A DNA stretch of 64,000 nt. It comes from Tenrec ecaudatus. Lineage: Eukaryota; Chordata; Mammalia; Afrosoricida; Tenrecidae. Positions within the stretch are counted from its first letter, which is position 1; each line of letters starts with the position of its first letter. The stretch spans positions 5,281,983 through 5,345,982 of the forward strand of contig NC_134541.1 of NCBI RefSeq assembly GCF_050624435.1, in the 5' to 3' direction. Position numbers and translations under genes: made by a program. Below, piece by piece: positions 45,701 to 57,495 of the stretch. The notes below the pieces were generated by a model. The model saw only the letters and a list, made by a program, of their open reading frames with translations. It searched no databases and had not been told where the DNA came from.

Positions 45701-47833
45701 CACATTTACATGAACAAACATGGATGGTCTGCGCTTAAGATGGAGCTCGGCGCCCTGTGTTTTAGCAGGTGATGCGCCATGAAGGATCAAACACAGGGCG
45801 CTCAGCCCAGTCTCAACTCAGATCATCCAAGTATATACATGTATCTTCTGGATAATCCAAGGTGCCCCGGTGCTACCTTGGAAGCAAACACCCATCTGAG
45901 AGACTTTGCTTGGCTTGCCATGCCCTCTACCTGGAAGGCTCCTGTGGGGTTCACAGGGCGCTCTCGATGCTTCTTTTGAGTCTACTAAGGTGTCTTCTCA
46001 CCAGAGGAGTTCAACCTGGCCATCCTGGCTCAATTCACATCTCCTCCCCTCCCACTTCCCCATTCTTACCTCCCTAGGTCCCCCCTTTCTCCGGAACAGT
46101 GCCACCTGACTTGTCAGCTATCCCATGGTCCTGGGTTTGTGGTCCGACATCGCAGGCAGAGATTTGGGTTGGTCAACTCCCTGGAGCCCAGAGGAATGGT
46201 TCCTATACAGCAGATGCTGAGCGAGAGAGTGGATGGATGGATAGATGGATGGATGGCCCAAGAGGATGCCAAGGTTCAGTCTGGTACACTGCCTGACTCA
46301 GTGTCAGGGGTTGGGATTATCACCCGCACCCAGTTACCTAGGTGCTGAATGACCTTGCCCTGAAGGCTCCACTCCCTGGGAGGGACCTACCCCTAGCCTC
46401 TCCTCCAATCAGACATGAGGTGACAAAGGGCCTCAGTCCAGAACAGCTGTGATTCAAGCATTCGAGCATGGCTTCCCTTTCTCATTCAAGAATTCGTGTT
46501 CCCAGAAGTCAGGGTCCAGGTGGCACACGCCCTAAAGTCAACAGGTGTCATGTGCCCCGTGTTCAACACCAACAACTCAGGGGGACTAACGGCTTCTCCG
46601 TGGCATTCGAGTATAAGATGTGGCACCCACGTGCTCCCCTCTCCCCCAGCCTCACTACTGTGTGAAGACCCTCAGTCCCACAAAGGTTCAAGGTGGGGAG
46701 GGGGGATGGAGAAGCTGAGTCTGCTGCAGAGGAGTAGCTCTGGGCACTGGAAGAGAGACCCAGGTCATAGTCCTCTCTGCTGGGACTGGAGGGGCAAAGT
46801 GACCCGGTGACTTTGCAGCACGGGGCCCTGGAAGGAGCTGGCGATGTATGGAAGGAGCTGGCGATGTGAGCCTTGCCAGTCCCTCTGAGGCCTGGAATGC
46901 AGGTCCCTGACTCCCGTGACTTACATCTGGGTCATTTTGTCCGTTCTGCTGCTGGTACACCTTCAACCTCCTCCAGATGGCCTGCCTGCCTCCTCTCCCC
47001 ACCTCAAGCAGAGCGAAGGTTTCTTGTCCGTCCCCATCCCCACATGAGAGCCATCTCCTGGACAGAGGCCACCTGTCCTCCTGCTGTGTGTCCAGCCCAG
47101 TATTGTGCCGAGACCAGGATGGCCACATGATGTGAGGGCCCTAATTAAGAGATGATTAAGAATGTCCAGGTGGAGCAAAGACTTAATAAGATTGGGCCCT
47201 TCCCAGTGCAGGCCACTCTGGCTCACAGATGGCCGATCCAGGTAGCCACCCCGCCTGGCATCCAAGGAGTAAGTGGAAACTGGCCAGTGGGCAGAGGCCC
47301 AGGCAGAGGGACCTGGCATCTGTGACCACGGACAGCTGGCTCATTCATTTATTCAATGATCTGCTTTTAGTGACTAATAGCCGACATAAGGCAAATTTCC
47401 AAAGTGTGAAATAACTCACGCCTCCACTCCTTCATTCTGGCACAAGCCAAGCACATGCTACTTTCAGACCCTAACCACTCTGAGCTTGGTCTCTACAAGG
47501 GTAGGCTCTGTCCTTTCTGTCCTGCCCAGTGAGAAGAAAGCACCATTGCCTTCCACCCCTCAACCCCACGGGTTGGATAATTTGCTAGACTGACTCACAG
47601 AAACAATTACCCAGGCTTCCAGTTACCCCAGGTATTATAAGCAACAAGGTGACAAAGGGTAGAGATGAAAAGGCAGGGGAGAAGCCCCAGCTGGAGGTTT
47701 CCATGGTCCCCAGATCATGCCACACCACCTCCCCCACAGGGAAGGTCTGGCCATCCCGCTATCCCCCAAAGATCACTCAAAGTCGGGAGTCATCGGGACC
47801 GAGGTAGGTATGGGTGACCGGAGCCTTGTCAAG
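45701..47833. other. Intergenic DNA, no gene seen
   Basis: About 2.1 kb of unique sequence. A short (TGGA)n repeat lies at 46230-46257. A duplicated ggaaggagctggcgatgt occurs at about 46829 and 46850. No coding signal is seen. Confidence 0.45.
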
Positions 47834-47981
47834 GCTGTTGTTTAGTTCTGACACATCACAACCCTCCCATCGGGACAACAGCACGAAACCTTGTCCCATC
47901 CTGAGCTACCCTCACTAGGGTAGCTCTGTTTGATCACATGGCTGGGGCCACTGTGTCAATCCATTCATTGAGGGTCTTCTT

Positions 47982-49546
47982 CTTCTTTTTTTAACATTTT
48001 ATTAGGGGCTCATACAACTCTTATCACAATCCATACATATACATACATCAATTGTATAAACCACATCAGTACATTCTTTGCCCTAATTATTTTCAAAGCA
48101 TTTGCTCTCCACTTAAGCCCTTTGCATCAAGTCCTCTTTTTTCCCCTCCCTCCCTGCTCCCCCCTTCCTCATGAGCCCTTGATAATTTATAAATTGTTAT
48201 TTTGTCATATCTTTCCCTATCCAGTGTCTCCCTTCACTCCCTTTTCTGTTGTACCTTCCCCAGGGAGGAGGTCATATGTAGATCCTTGTAATCGGTTCCC
48301 CCTTTCCAACCCACTCACCCTCTACCCTCCCAGTATCGCCCCTCACACCCCTGGTCCTGAAGGTATCATCCACCCTGGATTCCCTGTGTCTCCAGCTCCT
48401 ATCTGCACCAGTGTACAACCTCTGCTCTATCCAGACTTGCAAGGTAGAATTTGGATCATGGTAGCTGGTGGGGAGGAAGCATTTAGGAACTGGAGGAAAG
48501 CTGTATTCTTCATCGGTGCTACGTCGCACCTTGACTGACTCATCTCCTCCTCTAGACCCTTCTGTGAGGGGATCTCCAGTGGCCGACAAATGGGCTTTGG
48601 GTCTCCACTCTGCACTCCCCCCTTCATTCGCTATGGTAAGATTTTTTTTTTCTGATGATGCCTTATACCTGATCCCTTCAACTCCTCATGATTGCACAGG
48701 CTGGTGTGCTTCTTCCATGTGGGCTTTGTTGCTTCTGAGCTAGATGGCTGCTTGTTCACCTTCAAGCCTTTAAGACCCCAGACACTATCTCTTTTTATAG
48801 CCGGGCACCATCAGCTTTCTTCGCCACATTTGCTTATGCACCCGTTTGTCCTCAGCAATCATATCATGGAGGTGTGCATCTAATGATACGATTTTTTGTT
48901 TTTTGATGCCTGATAACTGATCCCTTCGGAACCACATGATCACACAGGCTGGTGTGTTCTTCCATGTGGGCTTTGTTGCTTCTGAGCTAGATGGCCGCTT
49001 GTTTATCTTCAAGCCTTTAAGACTCCAGACGCTATCTCTTTTGATAGCCGGGCATCATCAGCTTTCTTCGCCACATTTGCTTATGCACCCGTTTGTCCTC
49101 AGCAATCATATCATGGAGGTGTGCATCTAATGATACGATTTTTTGTTTTTTGATGCCTGATAACTGATCCCTTCGGAACCACATGATCACACAGGCTGGT
49201 GTGTTCTTCCATGTGGGCTTTGTTGCTTCTGAGCTAGATGGCCGCTTGTTTATCTTCAAGCCTTTAAGACTCCAGACGCTATCTCTTTTGATAGCCGGGC
49301 ATCATCAGCTTTCTTCACCACATTTGCTTGTTCACCCGCTTTGGCTTCATCGATTGTGTCGGGAGGGTGAGCATCATAGAATGCCAATTTAATAGAAGAA
49401 AGTATTCATGCATTGAGGGAGTGTTTGAGTAAAGGCCCAAGGTCCTAATGCCACCTTAATACTAAACCTATAAATATAGGCACATAGATCTATTTCCCCA
49501 TATATATATTTGCATGTACATGTCTTTGTCTAGACCTCTATAAATG
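47982..49546 (-). mobile_element. Afrotherian L1-type 3' end, 1.57 kb, antisense
   Basis: It is flanked by an exact 12-bp duplication, gagggtcttctt, at 47970-47981 and 49547-49558, and has a T-run (the poly(A)) at its left end. It contains gggctcatacaactcttatc, then tttccccctccc-type pyrimidine tracts and three tandem copies of a block of about 247 bp. No long frame is present. A long untranslated L1 tail or a separate non-autonomous family would both fit. Confidence 0.65.
48640..49383 (-). repeat. Three tandem copies of a ~247-bp unit
   Basis: Units start near 48645, 48889 and 49136. The second and third are almost identical over 247 bp; the first is more diverged. Each contains tgatcccttc, then cacaggctggtgtg, ccatgtgggctttgttgc and gatagccgggca. 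A frame of about 63 codons stays open in each unit on both strands, simply because the unit is copied. Confidence 0.85.
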
Positions 49547-49639
49547 GAGGGTCTTCTTTTTCAATGACCCTCGACTTTATCCAGCTTAATGTCTTTCTCC
49601 AGAGATTGCTCCCTCCTGATAATATGCTCAAAGAATGGC

Positions 49640-49835
49640 ATGCATGGTTAAGGAATGGACTGCTAACCTCAGGGTCAGCAGTTCAAAACCACCAGTTGAT
49701 CCACTAGAGAAAGATGAGGCTTCCTACTCCTGTAAAACGTTCCAGTCTGGGAGACCTACAGAGGCACTTCTCTGAGGTCCTATAGGCTGACTATGAGTTG
49801 GAATCAACTCAATGACAGCGAGTTTGGGTTTTGAT
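49640..49835 (+). repeat. AfroSINE, near complete, inside RTE
   Basis: The core (gcagttcaaaaccaccagtt), middle (cttcctactcctgtaaaacg) and tail (gagttggaatcaactcaatg, then acagcgagtttgggttttg) are present. The flanking RTE sequence continues on either side. Confidence 0.75.
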
Positions 49836-50165
49836 TTGCGTGAGGTGAGATGAAGGAGTCTCACTCTCCTAACTTCTAAGAAGCATCCTGGTTGTACTTC
49901 TTTCAACCTCTACTTCATACAAGACAGACTTGCTGGTTCTCCTAGCCGTCGATGGTAGATGCACTATATTTTCAAAGATCTCAAGGATTCTTCCTCAACC
50001 TTCCTTATTCCCTGCCCAGCTCCTGCCTGCATAGGAAGCCATTGGAAATGCTGGCATAGCCTGGATTGGGTGCAACTCAATCTTCCAAGTGGTGCTTTTC
50101 TGCACTGGAATGAGCTCTTGTTCGGTGGAGTTGCCCAACGCAGCATGTTGTTTCATCTCTCTGTC

Positions 50166-51839
50166 TCTTTTTTTGATCTGTTTGTTTTTATTTTTTTCTC
50201 ATCAAACAAACTTATTAGAACGTACTTTCCCATGCAGGGTTTTTCTTTTTCCATCTCTTGAAGCTGCTTTCAATCAACGAGCATGCACGACTGCCAATGG
50301 CCCCCCTCCCTTCCTGAGGCCAGTGGTCAGTGGCCAGGGAGCGGGACCAGAAGCCCCTCCTTGTTGACACTTGTTTGAGTTAGGCCTGTTCTGAAAGACA
50401 AAGAATATCCAAAATGCTTAGCCTGTTTTCAAAAACCTTCCACCAAAAGCCAAATTAAGCTCTTTGTCCCACAGACTGACCGGCTTGCATATTGCTTCTC
50501 TCTGCACTGAGGTGGCCCAGGAGACAGAGGGGGTCGAGGTAACAGAGAGGTGAAGCCAGGAGCTGTATGGCTGACTCACCTTTGCTCAGAGAACTGGAGA
50601 AAACCAGGCTCCTGGGAGCCGCTCTCACCAGTCCTCCTGCCTCTGGAAGGGTCAGCTAGGGGCTCCCTCTAGCCCTTAAGGACAGTCTGATTTAGACCCC
50701 AGGGGGCAAACCTCCTTCCCCCACACTCAGCCTAGACTCTTCTGGGGACCCTGCATCTTGACTCCATGGCACAACCCCACTGCCACTCTGGAAGGGAGCT
50801 CATTGTGTGCCATTCTAACAATGGATGAGAAAACCGGAGCGCCAGTAAGTAGAGACCACTGATGGACCTCCAACTTGCAGAGCAGTAGTGGCCTGGGGAC
50901 CGCAGTCAGCGGGGCACAGGGAGGGCAGCTCTCAGCAGTATTTGTGGCAGGATGAATGAGGAAGCAAGTGGCTGGCAGGTGAAGGCTTGGCACAATCTCA
51001 GAAGTGTGCCCTGCAGACTGCTGATGGGGAAGGCCAGGCAGGGTTATGCAGATGTGTGGGGGGGGGGCGCAGGAGGGGGGCAAAGAGGAGGAGCAAGTTC
51101 CCTGGTTCCTCCCCCTGGCCATTCAGATTTTCTCCATTCACCCCAGAACACTGCTGGCTTTATCAGGTGTGGGGGTCCTAGAGCGGCTAAGCCAGGGGCC
51201 ACTTTGGGCCCCCAGAGGCTCTGCTTCTAGTGGGGCAGACATAATACAAAGGACACTGCTTAACTCCAACAAATTCCAGACCGAGAGAGGAGCTCAGGGC
51301 CAGAAAAAGCGTTTGTGGGCCACCTCAGCTACATTCGCCAGGAAGGTCTTTGGGAAGAGATGGGCCTGGAGTAGGGACCTGGCGCTGGTGAGTCCCCAGC
51401 CTTGTGGCGCACTGGGGGTGGGGGTGGGGGTATGGTAGTGGGGGTGAGGTGGGATGGGGAGTTACTAAAAGCAAACCTACTCTCGTCCCAGAACACCTCG
51501 GCACGGCAGAGAAAGCGAGGCGAGACGAGTCTGACTATGGACAAGGCAGGGAACCCGCGTGGGGTCCCCCACCAGGCATCACTGCGCGGGGAGATTGCAA
51601 ACACCGCAAGCAGGCTGACCTTCACCGAGCCGAGAGGATGCCGCCCGGTAGATTCACCGGGAAGAGAAACTGTTAATTTACCAGTATCTTCAGGGCGGGC
51701 CCCCTAGAGTTATGCTAATCTCCTTGCAGAAAAGTGGGAGGTCGGGTGTGAGTTTCCCTCATGCTTACATTTCAAGAGGAAGCATTCTAGATTTGCATAC
51801 TTTTCCCGGATGATAAAGAACCTAAATTCCCAAGCTGGC
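50166..51839. other. Unique DNA upstream of the BMP7 promoter
   Basis: No exon and few repeats over 1.7 kb. The last 150 bases are AT-richer and hold an exact octamer, atttgcat, at 51791-51798, and a near-octamer, atgctaat, at 51712-51719. These are possible promoter-proximal regulatory sites; function is inferred. Confidence 0.45.
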
Positions 51840-52959
51840 TCTAGTGAGTTTTGAAAGGCGCGGGAACCTCTTCCCGAATTTTAAAATAGGACGAATGAAA
51901 CCTCGTCAGTTCCGTAGGGATTGCTCTGACAGAAGGCAGGGGGTGGGGGGGCGGGGTGTCAGGGGTGCTGGAACTCCATCCAGACCCAGGGGACGCACGT
52001 GCAAAACCAAGCTGCCCAAGAGTTTGGGGAGGCGCGGGGGCAGCAGGGAGGTGTCTGCAAGCTCGAGTGAGGCGAGCGGGGGAGCAGGCCCGAGAGGGGC
52101 AGAGGGACAAGCCCATTCAGGGGCCACCTCCTTCGGAAGTCATCTACGATTCCCGCGTTTCCTCCGCGCTCCGCTGCAGCTCAGCCTCTCTGCTGGCTGC
52201 CCTGATCAACCCTCGAGCCCCCTTCTCGGGCCTCCCTCCCTGTCCCGACTGCGGGCCCCAAGAGGGCAGGGCCGACTGGGATTCCGCGCTGGGCACCCGG
52301 TGGGCACTCGGTCAATATTTGTCCAGCGCTCTAAGAGGATTGAATGAACCCATTGGGCGCAGCATGGGGGAAGGCGGGGCCGAGGCAGGTGGGAGGCCGC
52401 CGGCGCGGGAGGGGCCCCTGGAAGCCCGCCCTCCTCTCCCCCCATCTCCTCCTCCTCCTCCCAGGCTCCAGCGCTTACAGTCTGGGGCTCTCACGGCGGC
52501 CTCTCCTGCGATCTGGCGCGCAGGGCCCAGAGAACGACCCAGATCCCCGCTGTCCTGGGCGGCGCTGGAGGTCGGAAGCAGGCGGGTCGCCACTGCCCGA
52601 GGGGAGAGCGCTCTGGAGAGCCCGAGCGCCAGGCCACCGCCTCCCAGCTCCGAGGTTTGCGGGCTGCTCCTCCCACCCGCGCCAGCCTCCTCGCTCGCTC
52701 CCTCCAGACGCTCGCCAAGCCCGGCCGTGCGCCCCAGCGAACGCCGGGCGAGGGGCCCCGGGGCCAGCCCGAGGCGGGCCGGGGGCCGGGGCAGCGCGCA
52801 GCCGGCCGGGGAGGGGCCATGTCCGCCGCGGGCACAGCAGGACTGGTCTACAGCAAGTGACTGAACGGCGTGGACACCGCTGCCCTTCTCCGCCACCTGG
52901 GGCGGCGCGGGACCCCACGCCCGGAGCCTGGTGCCCGCGCGGCGCGAAGAGCCGGCGCG
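51840..52959 (+). promoter_or_regulatory. BMP7: BMP7 CpG-island promoter and 5' UTR
   Basis: From about 51.84 kb the DNA becomes strongly GC-rich with abundant CpG, and the island continues through exon 1 to about 54.6 kb. There is no TATA box close to the gene. A GC box (ggcggggc) lies at 52373-52380, with dense C-rich and CT-rich stretches at 52430-52465. BMP7 has a GC-rich 5' UTR of several hundred bases, so transcription probably starts around 52.4 kb, but the exact site cannot be read from sequence. Long frames on both strands (up to 373 codons) are by-products of low stop-codon density. Confidence 0.7.
52819..52860 (+). other. Upstream ORF in the BMP7 5' UTR
   Basis: ATG at 52819 (context gggccatgt) opens a 13-codon frame, MSAAGTAGLVYSK, ended by TGA at 52858-52860. 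The stop lies 99 nt before the BMP7 start and in the same frame. Such an ORF could lower translation of BMP7, but this depends on the start of transcription and on conservation. Confidence 0.5.
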
Positions 52960-53377
52960 ATGCACGTGCGCTCGTGGCGCGGCGCTGCGCCCCCCAGCTT
53001 CGCGGCGCTCTGGGTGCCCCTGCTCCTGCTGCGCGCCGCGCTGGCCGACTTCAGCCTGGACAACGAGGTGCACTCCAGCTTCATCCACAGGCGCCTCCGC
53101 AGCCAGGAGCGGCGCGAGATGCAGCGGGAGATCCTCTCCATCTTGGGCTTGCCCCACCGCCCGCGCCCCCATCTCCAGGGCAAGCACAACTCGGCGCCCA
53201 TGTTCATGCTGGACCTGTACAATGCTATGGCGGTGGAGGAAGGTGGCGGAGCCGACGGCCAGGGCTTCTCCTACCCCTACAAGGCCGTCTTCAGCACCCA
53301 GGGCCCCCCTCTGGCCAGCCTGCAAGATAGCCATTTCCTCACCGACGCCGACATGGTCATGAGCTTCGTTAACCTGG
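52960..53377 (+). CDS. BMP7: BMP7 exon 1 (coding part)
   Basis: BMP7 is a secreted TGF-beta family ligand that acts as a dimer on BMP receptors to signal through SMAD1/5/8, with roles in kidney, eye and skeleton. This exon encodes residues 1-139 and the first base of codon 140. Residues 1-29 are a signal peptide (MHVRSW, then a hydrophobic core, ending AALA before DFSLDNEV). The rest begins the latency propeptide, with [51 protein letters not shown] and SFVNL. It differs from human BMP7 mainly in the signal peptide and in the GGGAD loop. The start is ATG 52960-52962, in gcgcgatgc context; an in-frame stop upstream at 52858 excludes an AUG extension. The exon ends at a canonical donor (aacctgg followed by gtgagt at 53378), in phase 1, matching the known exon 1 boundary. 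The mature domain lies in later exons outside the window. Confidence 0.97.
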
Positions 53378-54900
53378 GTGAGTGACTGCAGGAGGGGGCG
53401 CGCGCCTCGTCCGGGCGATAGGGAGGGGGTCACTTCCTTCTCCAGCTGCCCACCTTTTCCCGGCCGTTTGTAGAGCCGACAGTGCCCGGCTGAGGGTCTC
53501 CCACCTCCGGCCCTAGTGGACCCCTACCCCAGGTAGGGCGAGGTCGGCTTAGCTGGCCTGTGAGTGTTTCCGGGAGGGACGCGTCCATCCTAAGCGCCCC
53601 CTACCCCGGCCCCCTCCGGGTTAGGTTATCGGCTGCTCCTTGAGATCAACCCAGAGGCGCCGGCCGGGATCTCCGCTCAGTTCAAAGCGCGGGACTTGGT
53701 CATGTGAGCGGTCCCCTGGCCTGCCCGGCTGTTTCTACCTGGATTTACAAGGTCCCTTTGCAGAGGGCTGTCTTCTCGCGGGTCCTCGGCCCCGCTCACC
53801 CCGGATGGCCCTGGCTGCCGGGGCAGCGCGACGGGCCCCCGCCTTGGCGAGCCCTACCTGTTCGCTCCCGGTGCGCCTCCTTGGCTAGCAGCGCGCCCGC
53901 GGCGCCGCCGGGCCTCCCCCCGCCCCCCACCTCGTCGCCAGCGCCCCCCTCTCTCAGTCTCCCTGCTCGGGCAGAAACGTTGCCATTGCGAACTTTCTAT
54001 TTTAAATATTTAATGATAGGTCCCGGGCGGGCAGAATCCATTTTCAGCGTTTATCACGTGTGGCGCGCGAAACCACCGGTTTTGGCGATTGGGTGGCGCG
54101 GGATCTCGGAGCCGACGCGGCCGGGGGCGGCTGGGCAGACCCGGCGGGGCCCTGGAGCGGCCCTCCGTCTGGGGCCGCGCACGTTCACGGACCTGCTCAA
54201 ACCCAGCCCCGGCCGCGCGCGCTGTAGGGACCAGGCTTAAAGATTTGGTTTTTGAGATAACGCTCCCTGCTACTACCTCCCCACCCCACGCCCCCATCGC
54301 TCCCTTTCCTTTGTAGCTTTCCTTCTACCTGTGTCTCAGTGGAAATCCCAACGGAGGCGCGACGACAAGCTTCCGCCCACGGACGCTGTGTCAACGTGGA
54401 ACGAATGGCCCATCTACTCAAGCGGGGAGCCGGCAGCGGCGTGACGGCCTGCGGCTGCGGGCAGGGGAGGCGGGGGGTGCACCTTCTCCCCCGGTCAGAC
54501 CCCAACAGAGGAAGGTGGGTCAGTGAGCCAGCCGGGGGTGGGAGGCGGAGACGCCCCCGAAGACCCAGAAGAAAGTTTAAATGACACGAAGCGAGGCGGC
54601 CTGTTACGAACAAGGCTAAGATGTATGGGGTGGGGAAAGTGAGGGACAGGTCAGCCAGACTGCATGCGGGCCAGAGTGTCTTCAGGGTCAGGCACAGGGC
54701 TTTGAGAAAGGGAAGCTTTTGCCGGGGCCTGAGAAGCAGCTCTGAGGATGGATAGAGGGTGGTCTAGACTTTTCAATATCTTCTCTTTGATCTGACTTTT
54801 TTTGCTGTTTCCTTGCAAAAACCTGAAGGACAATTCTAGACCTAAGAATAAATGGAGTGGCACCTTAGCCCAGGCTAAACAAAGCCTGGTGAGCCAGGGT

Positions 54901-54902
<2 letters not shown>

Positions 54903-54950
<48 letters not shown>
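54903..54950 (+). repeat. (TG)n microsatellite
   Basis: Twenty-four uninterrupted TG units in BMP7 intron 1. Confidence 0.95.
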
Positions 54951-54951
<1 letters not shown>

Positions 54952-55774
54952 TGGGGGTGGCCGGGAGTGGTCCTGTTATGGTGTCCTGTTGGGTGGGGTA
55001 CCCAGACTTCTCAGTGAACTAGCCAACCCCAGCCCCGCTGCCTGCAGAGCCCAGCTGGGGTCATTACAAAGGCATTTGGAAGCTGGGCCTTCTGTAAACT
55101 GCTCTGCAAAGTCTTGCAAAAAGCGCCTAATTCCTAGCCACTGGCAGGCAGCTTGACCGGATTGGAGGGGGAGGGGGCCCTCCCCAGAGGAGGAGCAGGT
55201 TGCTCCCGGTATGCCTCTGGGGACTGGGGGCAGGGCTCCTTGCCCCCGTGGGTGGTGAGAGCAGGCCAGAACTCGCCTGGGAGGGCCCCAGCCTGCTGGT
55301 TTTCCTGGGCCGCACACACACCTTTCAACCCCGCCAGCCCCACTTCTTTCATCTCAAAAGGACAAAGACAGGCTTGTCTGTGCCTCGCCATCAGCTGGGC
55401 TGGCTTTGGGCTCTCGGGCAGTCTTCCTAGTTTTCTCAGGTCTCGCTTGCTGGAACATCGCTCCACAGGAGATGGTGGATCCGCAATAACAGGACACGCT
55501 CACTCAATCATGTCCCCCCTCTCTCTCCCTCTCCCTCAACCGATGCTAAGGAGTTAGGCCAAGGCCTGGGCCCTTCCTGGAGTCCCTTCTGAGTTTGGTC
55601 TTTCATTTCTGCTCAGCAACAGCCTGTGGAGAAACTGGGCGGCCCATCGATTTGATCTTGAAGGTGGCAGTGGGGTTGGAAGAGGACCCGGGAGTGGGGT
55701 GGGATAGGAGGGCAGCTGAATTTGCTGAGAAATCATGCTCACTTCCCTGCGATTGCAAATCACAATTTGTATAG

Positions 55775-55912
55775 TTCAGTGGAGGAGAAGGTAGAGACTT
55801 TCTACTCCTGTGAAGAGCTATAATCCCGGAAACCAACAGGGGCAGTGCCACTCTGTCCTCTAGGGCGGCTACAAATGGGAGAGGACTCGATGGCTGTGAG
55901 TTTGGCTTTTGC
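55775..55912 (+). repeat. AfroSINE, 3' part
   Basis: The sequence gactttctactcctgtgaag, then ggaaaccaacaggggcagtg and gactcgatggctgtgagttt identify the middle and tail. The tRNA head is missing. Confidence 0.7.
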
Positions 55913-57464
55913 TTGTCCGTAGGTCTATGCACACCTCCCCCATGAGTGAGAAAAATACCAGTCGCTCTTGGCAAACCCTTCCTTGTTATCATTTGGGAGA
56001 CTTGGGAAGCCTGGATGGAGCTCTTCCCTGGGAGACTGGCTCTCTGGCCCGCCCAGCACATACCTGCGTGTGAGCTGGGGGACCTTGGCTGGCCAGCCAG
56101 CTGTGGGGCTGGGATGCTGAAGGCTTTCGCAGACCTGCGTGGTTCTTCTTCCCGCTGGCAGCCAGACTGGTTTCTGGTCCTACAAGTTGTTCTGCTTGGA
56201 ATCCAAGCTTTTTGCCAGGCTGAGCGGGACTTTAAAGGCAAGGGGGAGCTCATGACAAAACCAGGCCCTGGGAACAAGGACTTCAGACTGCACCTCCTGA
56301 TGAAGACCAGCCTGGCTCTTGGAGCCCTGGGAGCTAGGTTAGTGGCCCGAGTGTGGGATGGACCACTCCCAGGCCAGGCAGGGCCCCTCAAATTCAATGG
56401 TGAAACTTGTCAACTTGTGTTTGGATTGACAAGCCCCCGACGCCTTGGGGCAGACTTCATTTTTTTGGAATTCAAAACCAGTGACCTCTGGAGCTCCTCC
56501 CTGCATCTCCCCCACCCTACCCCCCAACACCTATCAAATCCCTCGAATCCCCCAAAAACCCATTACCACCCTTGCTTTGGGACAACCTGCTGGCAGGAAG
56601 GTTGGCCGTGAGCATCCAGGTCTCTGACTCATGGAGTCAGTTGAGTCTTTGAAACAAAATCAGGAAGCAAACCAAACAAACGCACAAGGGAGAAAGGTGG
56701 GCATTCCATGCTGTGCGGAGGCATCCGCTGAAAGTGTCTTTTGTTTCTGTCAGGCCCGAGCATGGGGAGCGGGCTGGAGCAGTCCTGAGCTGCGCTGTGT
56801 GCCATCTGGCTGTCCTTTTTGTTGACAAGTGTTTGGCATTAAGATGGCTTCTTCTGCTCCTTAAGAACAGGCCCTACCACTGTAGAGTATTAGAGAAAGA
56901 TTCTGTTACAGTTTTAAAAATTTCCTTCAGGGAGTGCTTCGCGGAGGGAGCCTGGACTGCAGGCATCTGCAGCTGTAACCTGGCTTGTGTTAAAATTTGG
57001 AAGGGCCGCTCCGCATTCCAGCCCGCGCCGGCCCTCCCTGGTAAGCAGCCAAAGGTTAATATAGATGTCACCCAGCCCCCCCCCTCTTTCTTCCCTTCTG
57101 CAAAGGGCCTTCCCTGCACGACTGTATCGGCAGCTGTGCTTTCAGTAAACCCTTTCAGAACCCCATTTGCCTGCTTAGAGAGCTCAAAGATCCCCCACCC
57201 CACCCAGTCTCCCCAAGGATGTGTGACCCCAATTTGAACTCTTGATCTTCCATGGATTTCCCTTTGGGGCTAAGAACAGGTTACAGCTGTCCCGTACCCC
57301 CCTCCCCAGGTGCCAGTCTTGGGGGGGGGGCTGGTTTGGTTTCTGTTTGTTTGGGTGTTCATCCCAGTTGTAGAGTGGGCTGGTGAGAGGGGGGTCCAAG
57401 GGAGGTAGCCTGGGGGAATTGGGTCACAGGGCACCCAGGGGTGTGATTCTCTGTTGGGCACTGA

Positions 57465-57468
<4 letters not shown>

Positions 57469-57495
<27 letters not shown>
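57469..57495 (+). repeat. (TG)n microsatellite
   Basis: A run of about 13 TG units in intron 1. Confidence 0.9.

Larger units (their letters stand above)
47834..50165 (-). repeat. RTE LINE 3' part, antisense, interrupted twice
   Basis: The RTE pieces are 47834-47981, 49547-49639 and 49836-50165. They join in the right order: gccactgtgtcaatccattc, then gaccctcgactttatccag and ctccctcctgataatatg, then gaagcatcctggttgtactt and agttgcccaacgcagcatg. Between them lie an L1-type insertion and a SINE. Confidence 0.7.

Noticed and set aside
48692..49259. Repeated ~63-75 codon frames as a possible repeated small-protein family
   Set aside because: They are copies of one 247-bp tandem unit within a non-coding L1-type 3' end; openness is inherited by duplication.
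51956..52864. A 302-codon sense frame upstream of BMP7
   Set aside because: It has no ATG with good context near its start and no domain, and its Pro/Arg/Ala-rich composition follows the GC content.
52312..53433. A 373-codon antisense frame and long sense frames over the BMP7 promoter and exon 1
   Set aside because: They sit in a CpG island where stops are rare. The BMP7 frame is the only one with family similarity, a signal peptide and a proper splice donor.
55603..56397. A 264-codon antisense and a 221-codon sense frame in BMP7 intron 1
   Set aside because: They overlap each other and a SINE fragment; no known family, so no nested gene is called.
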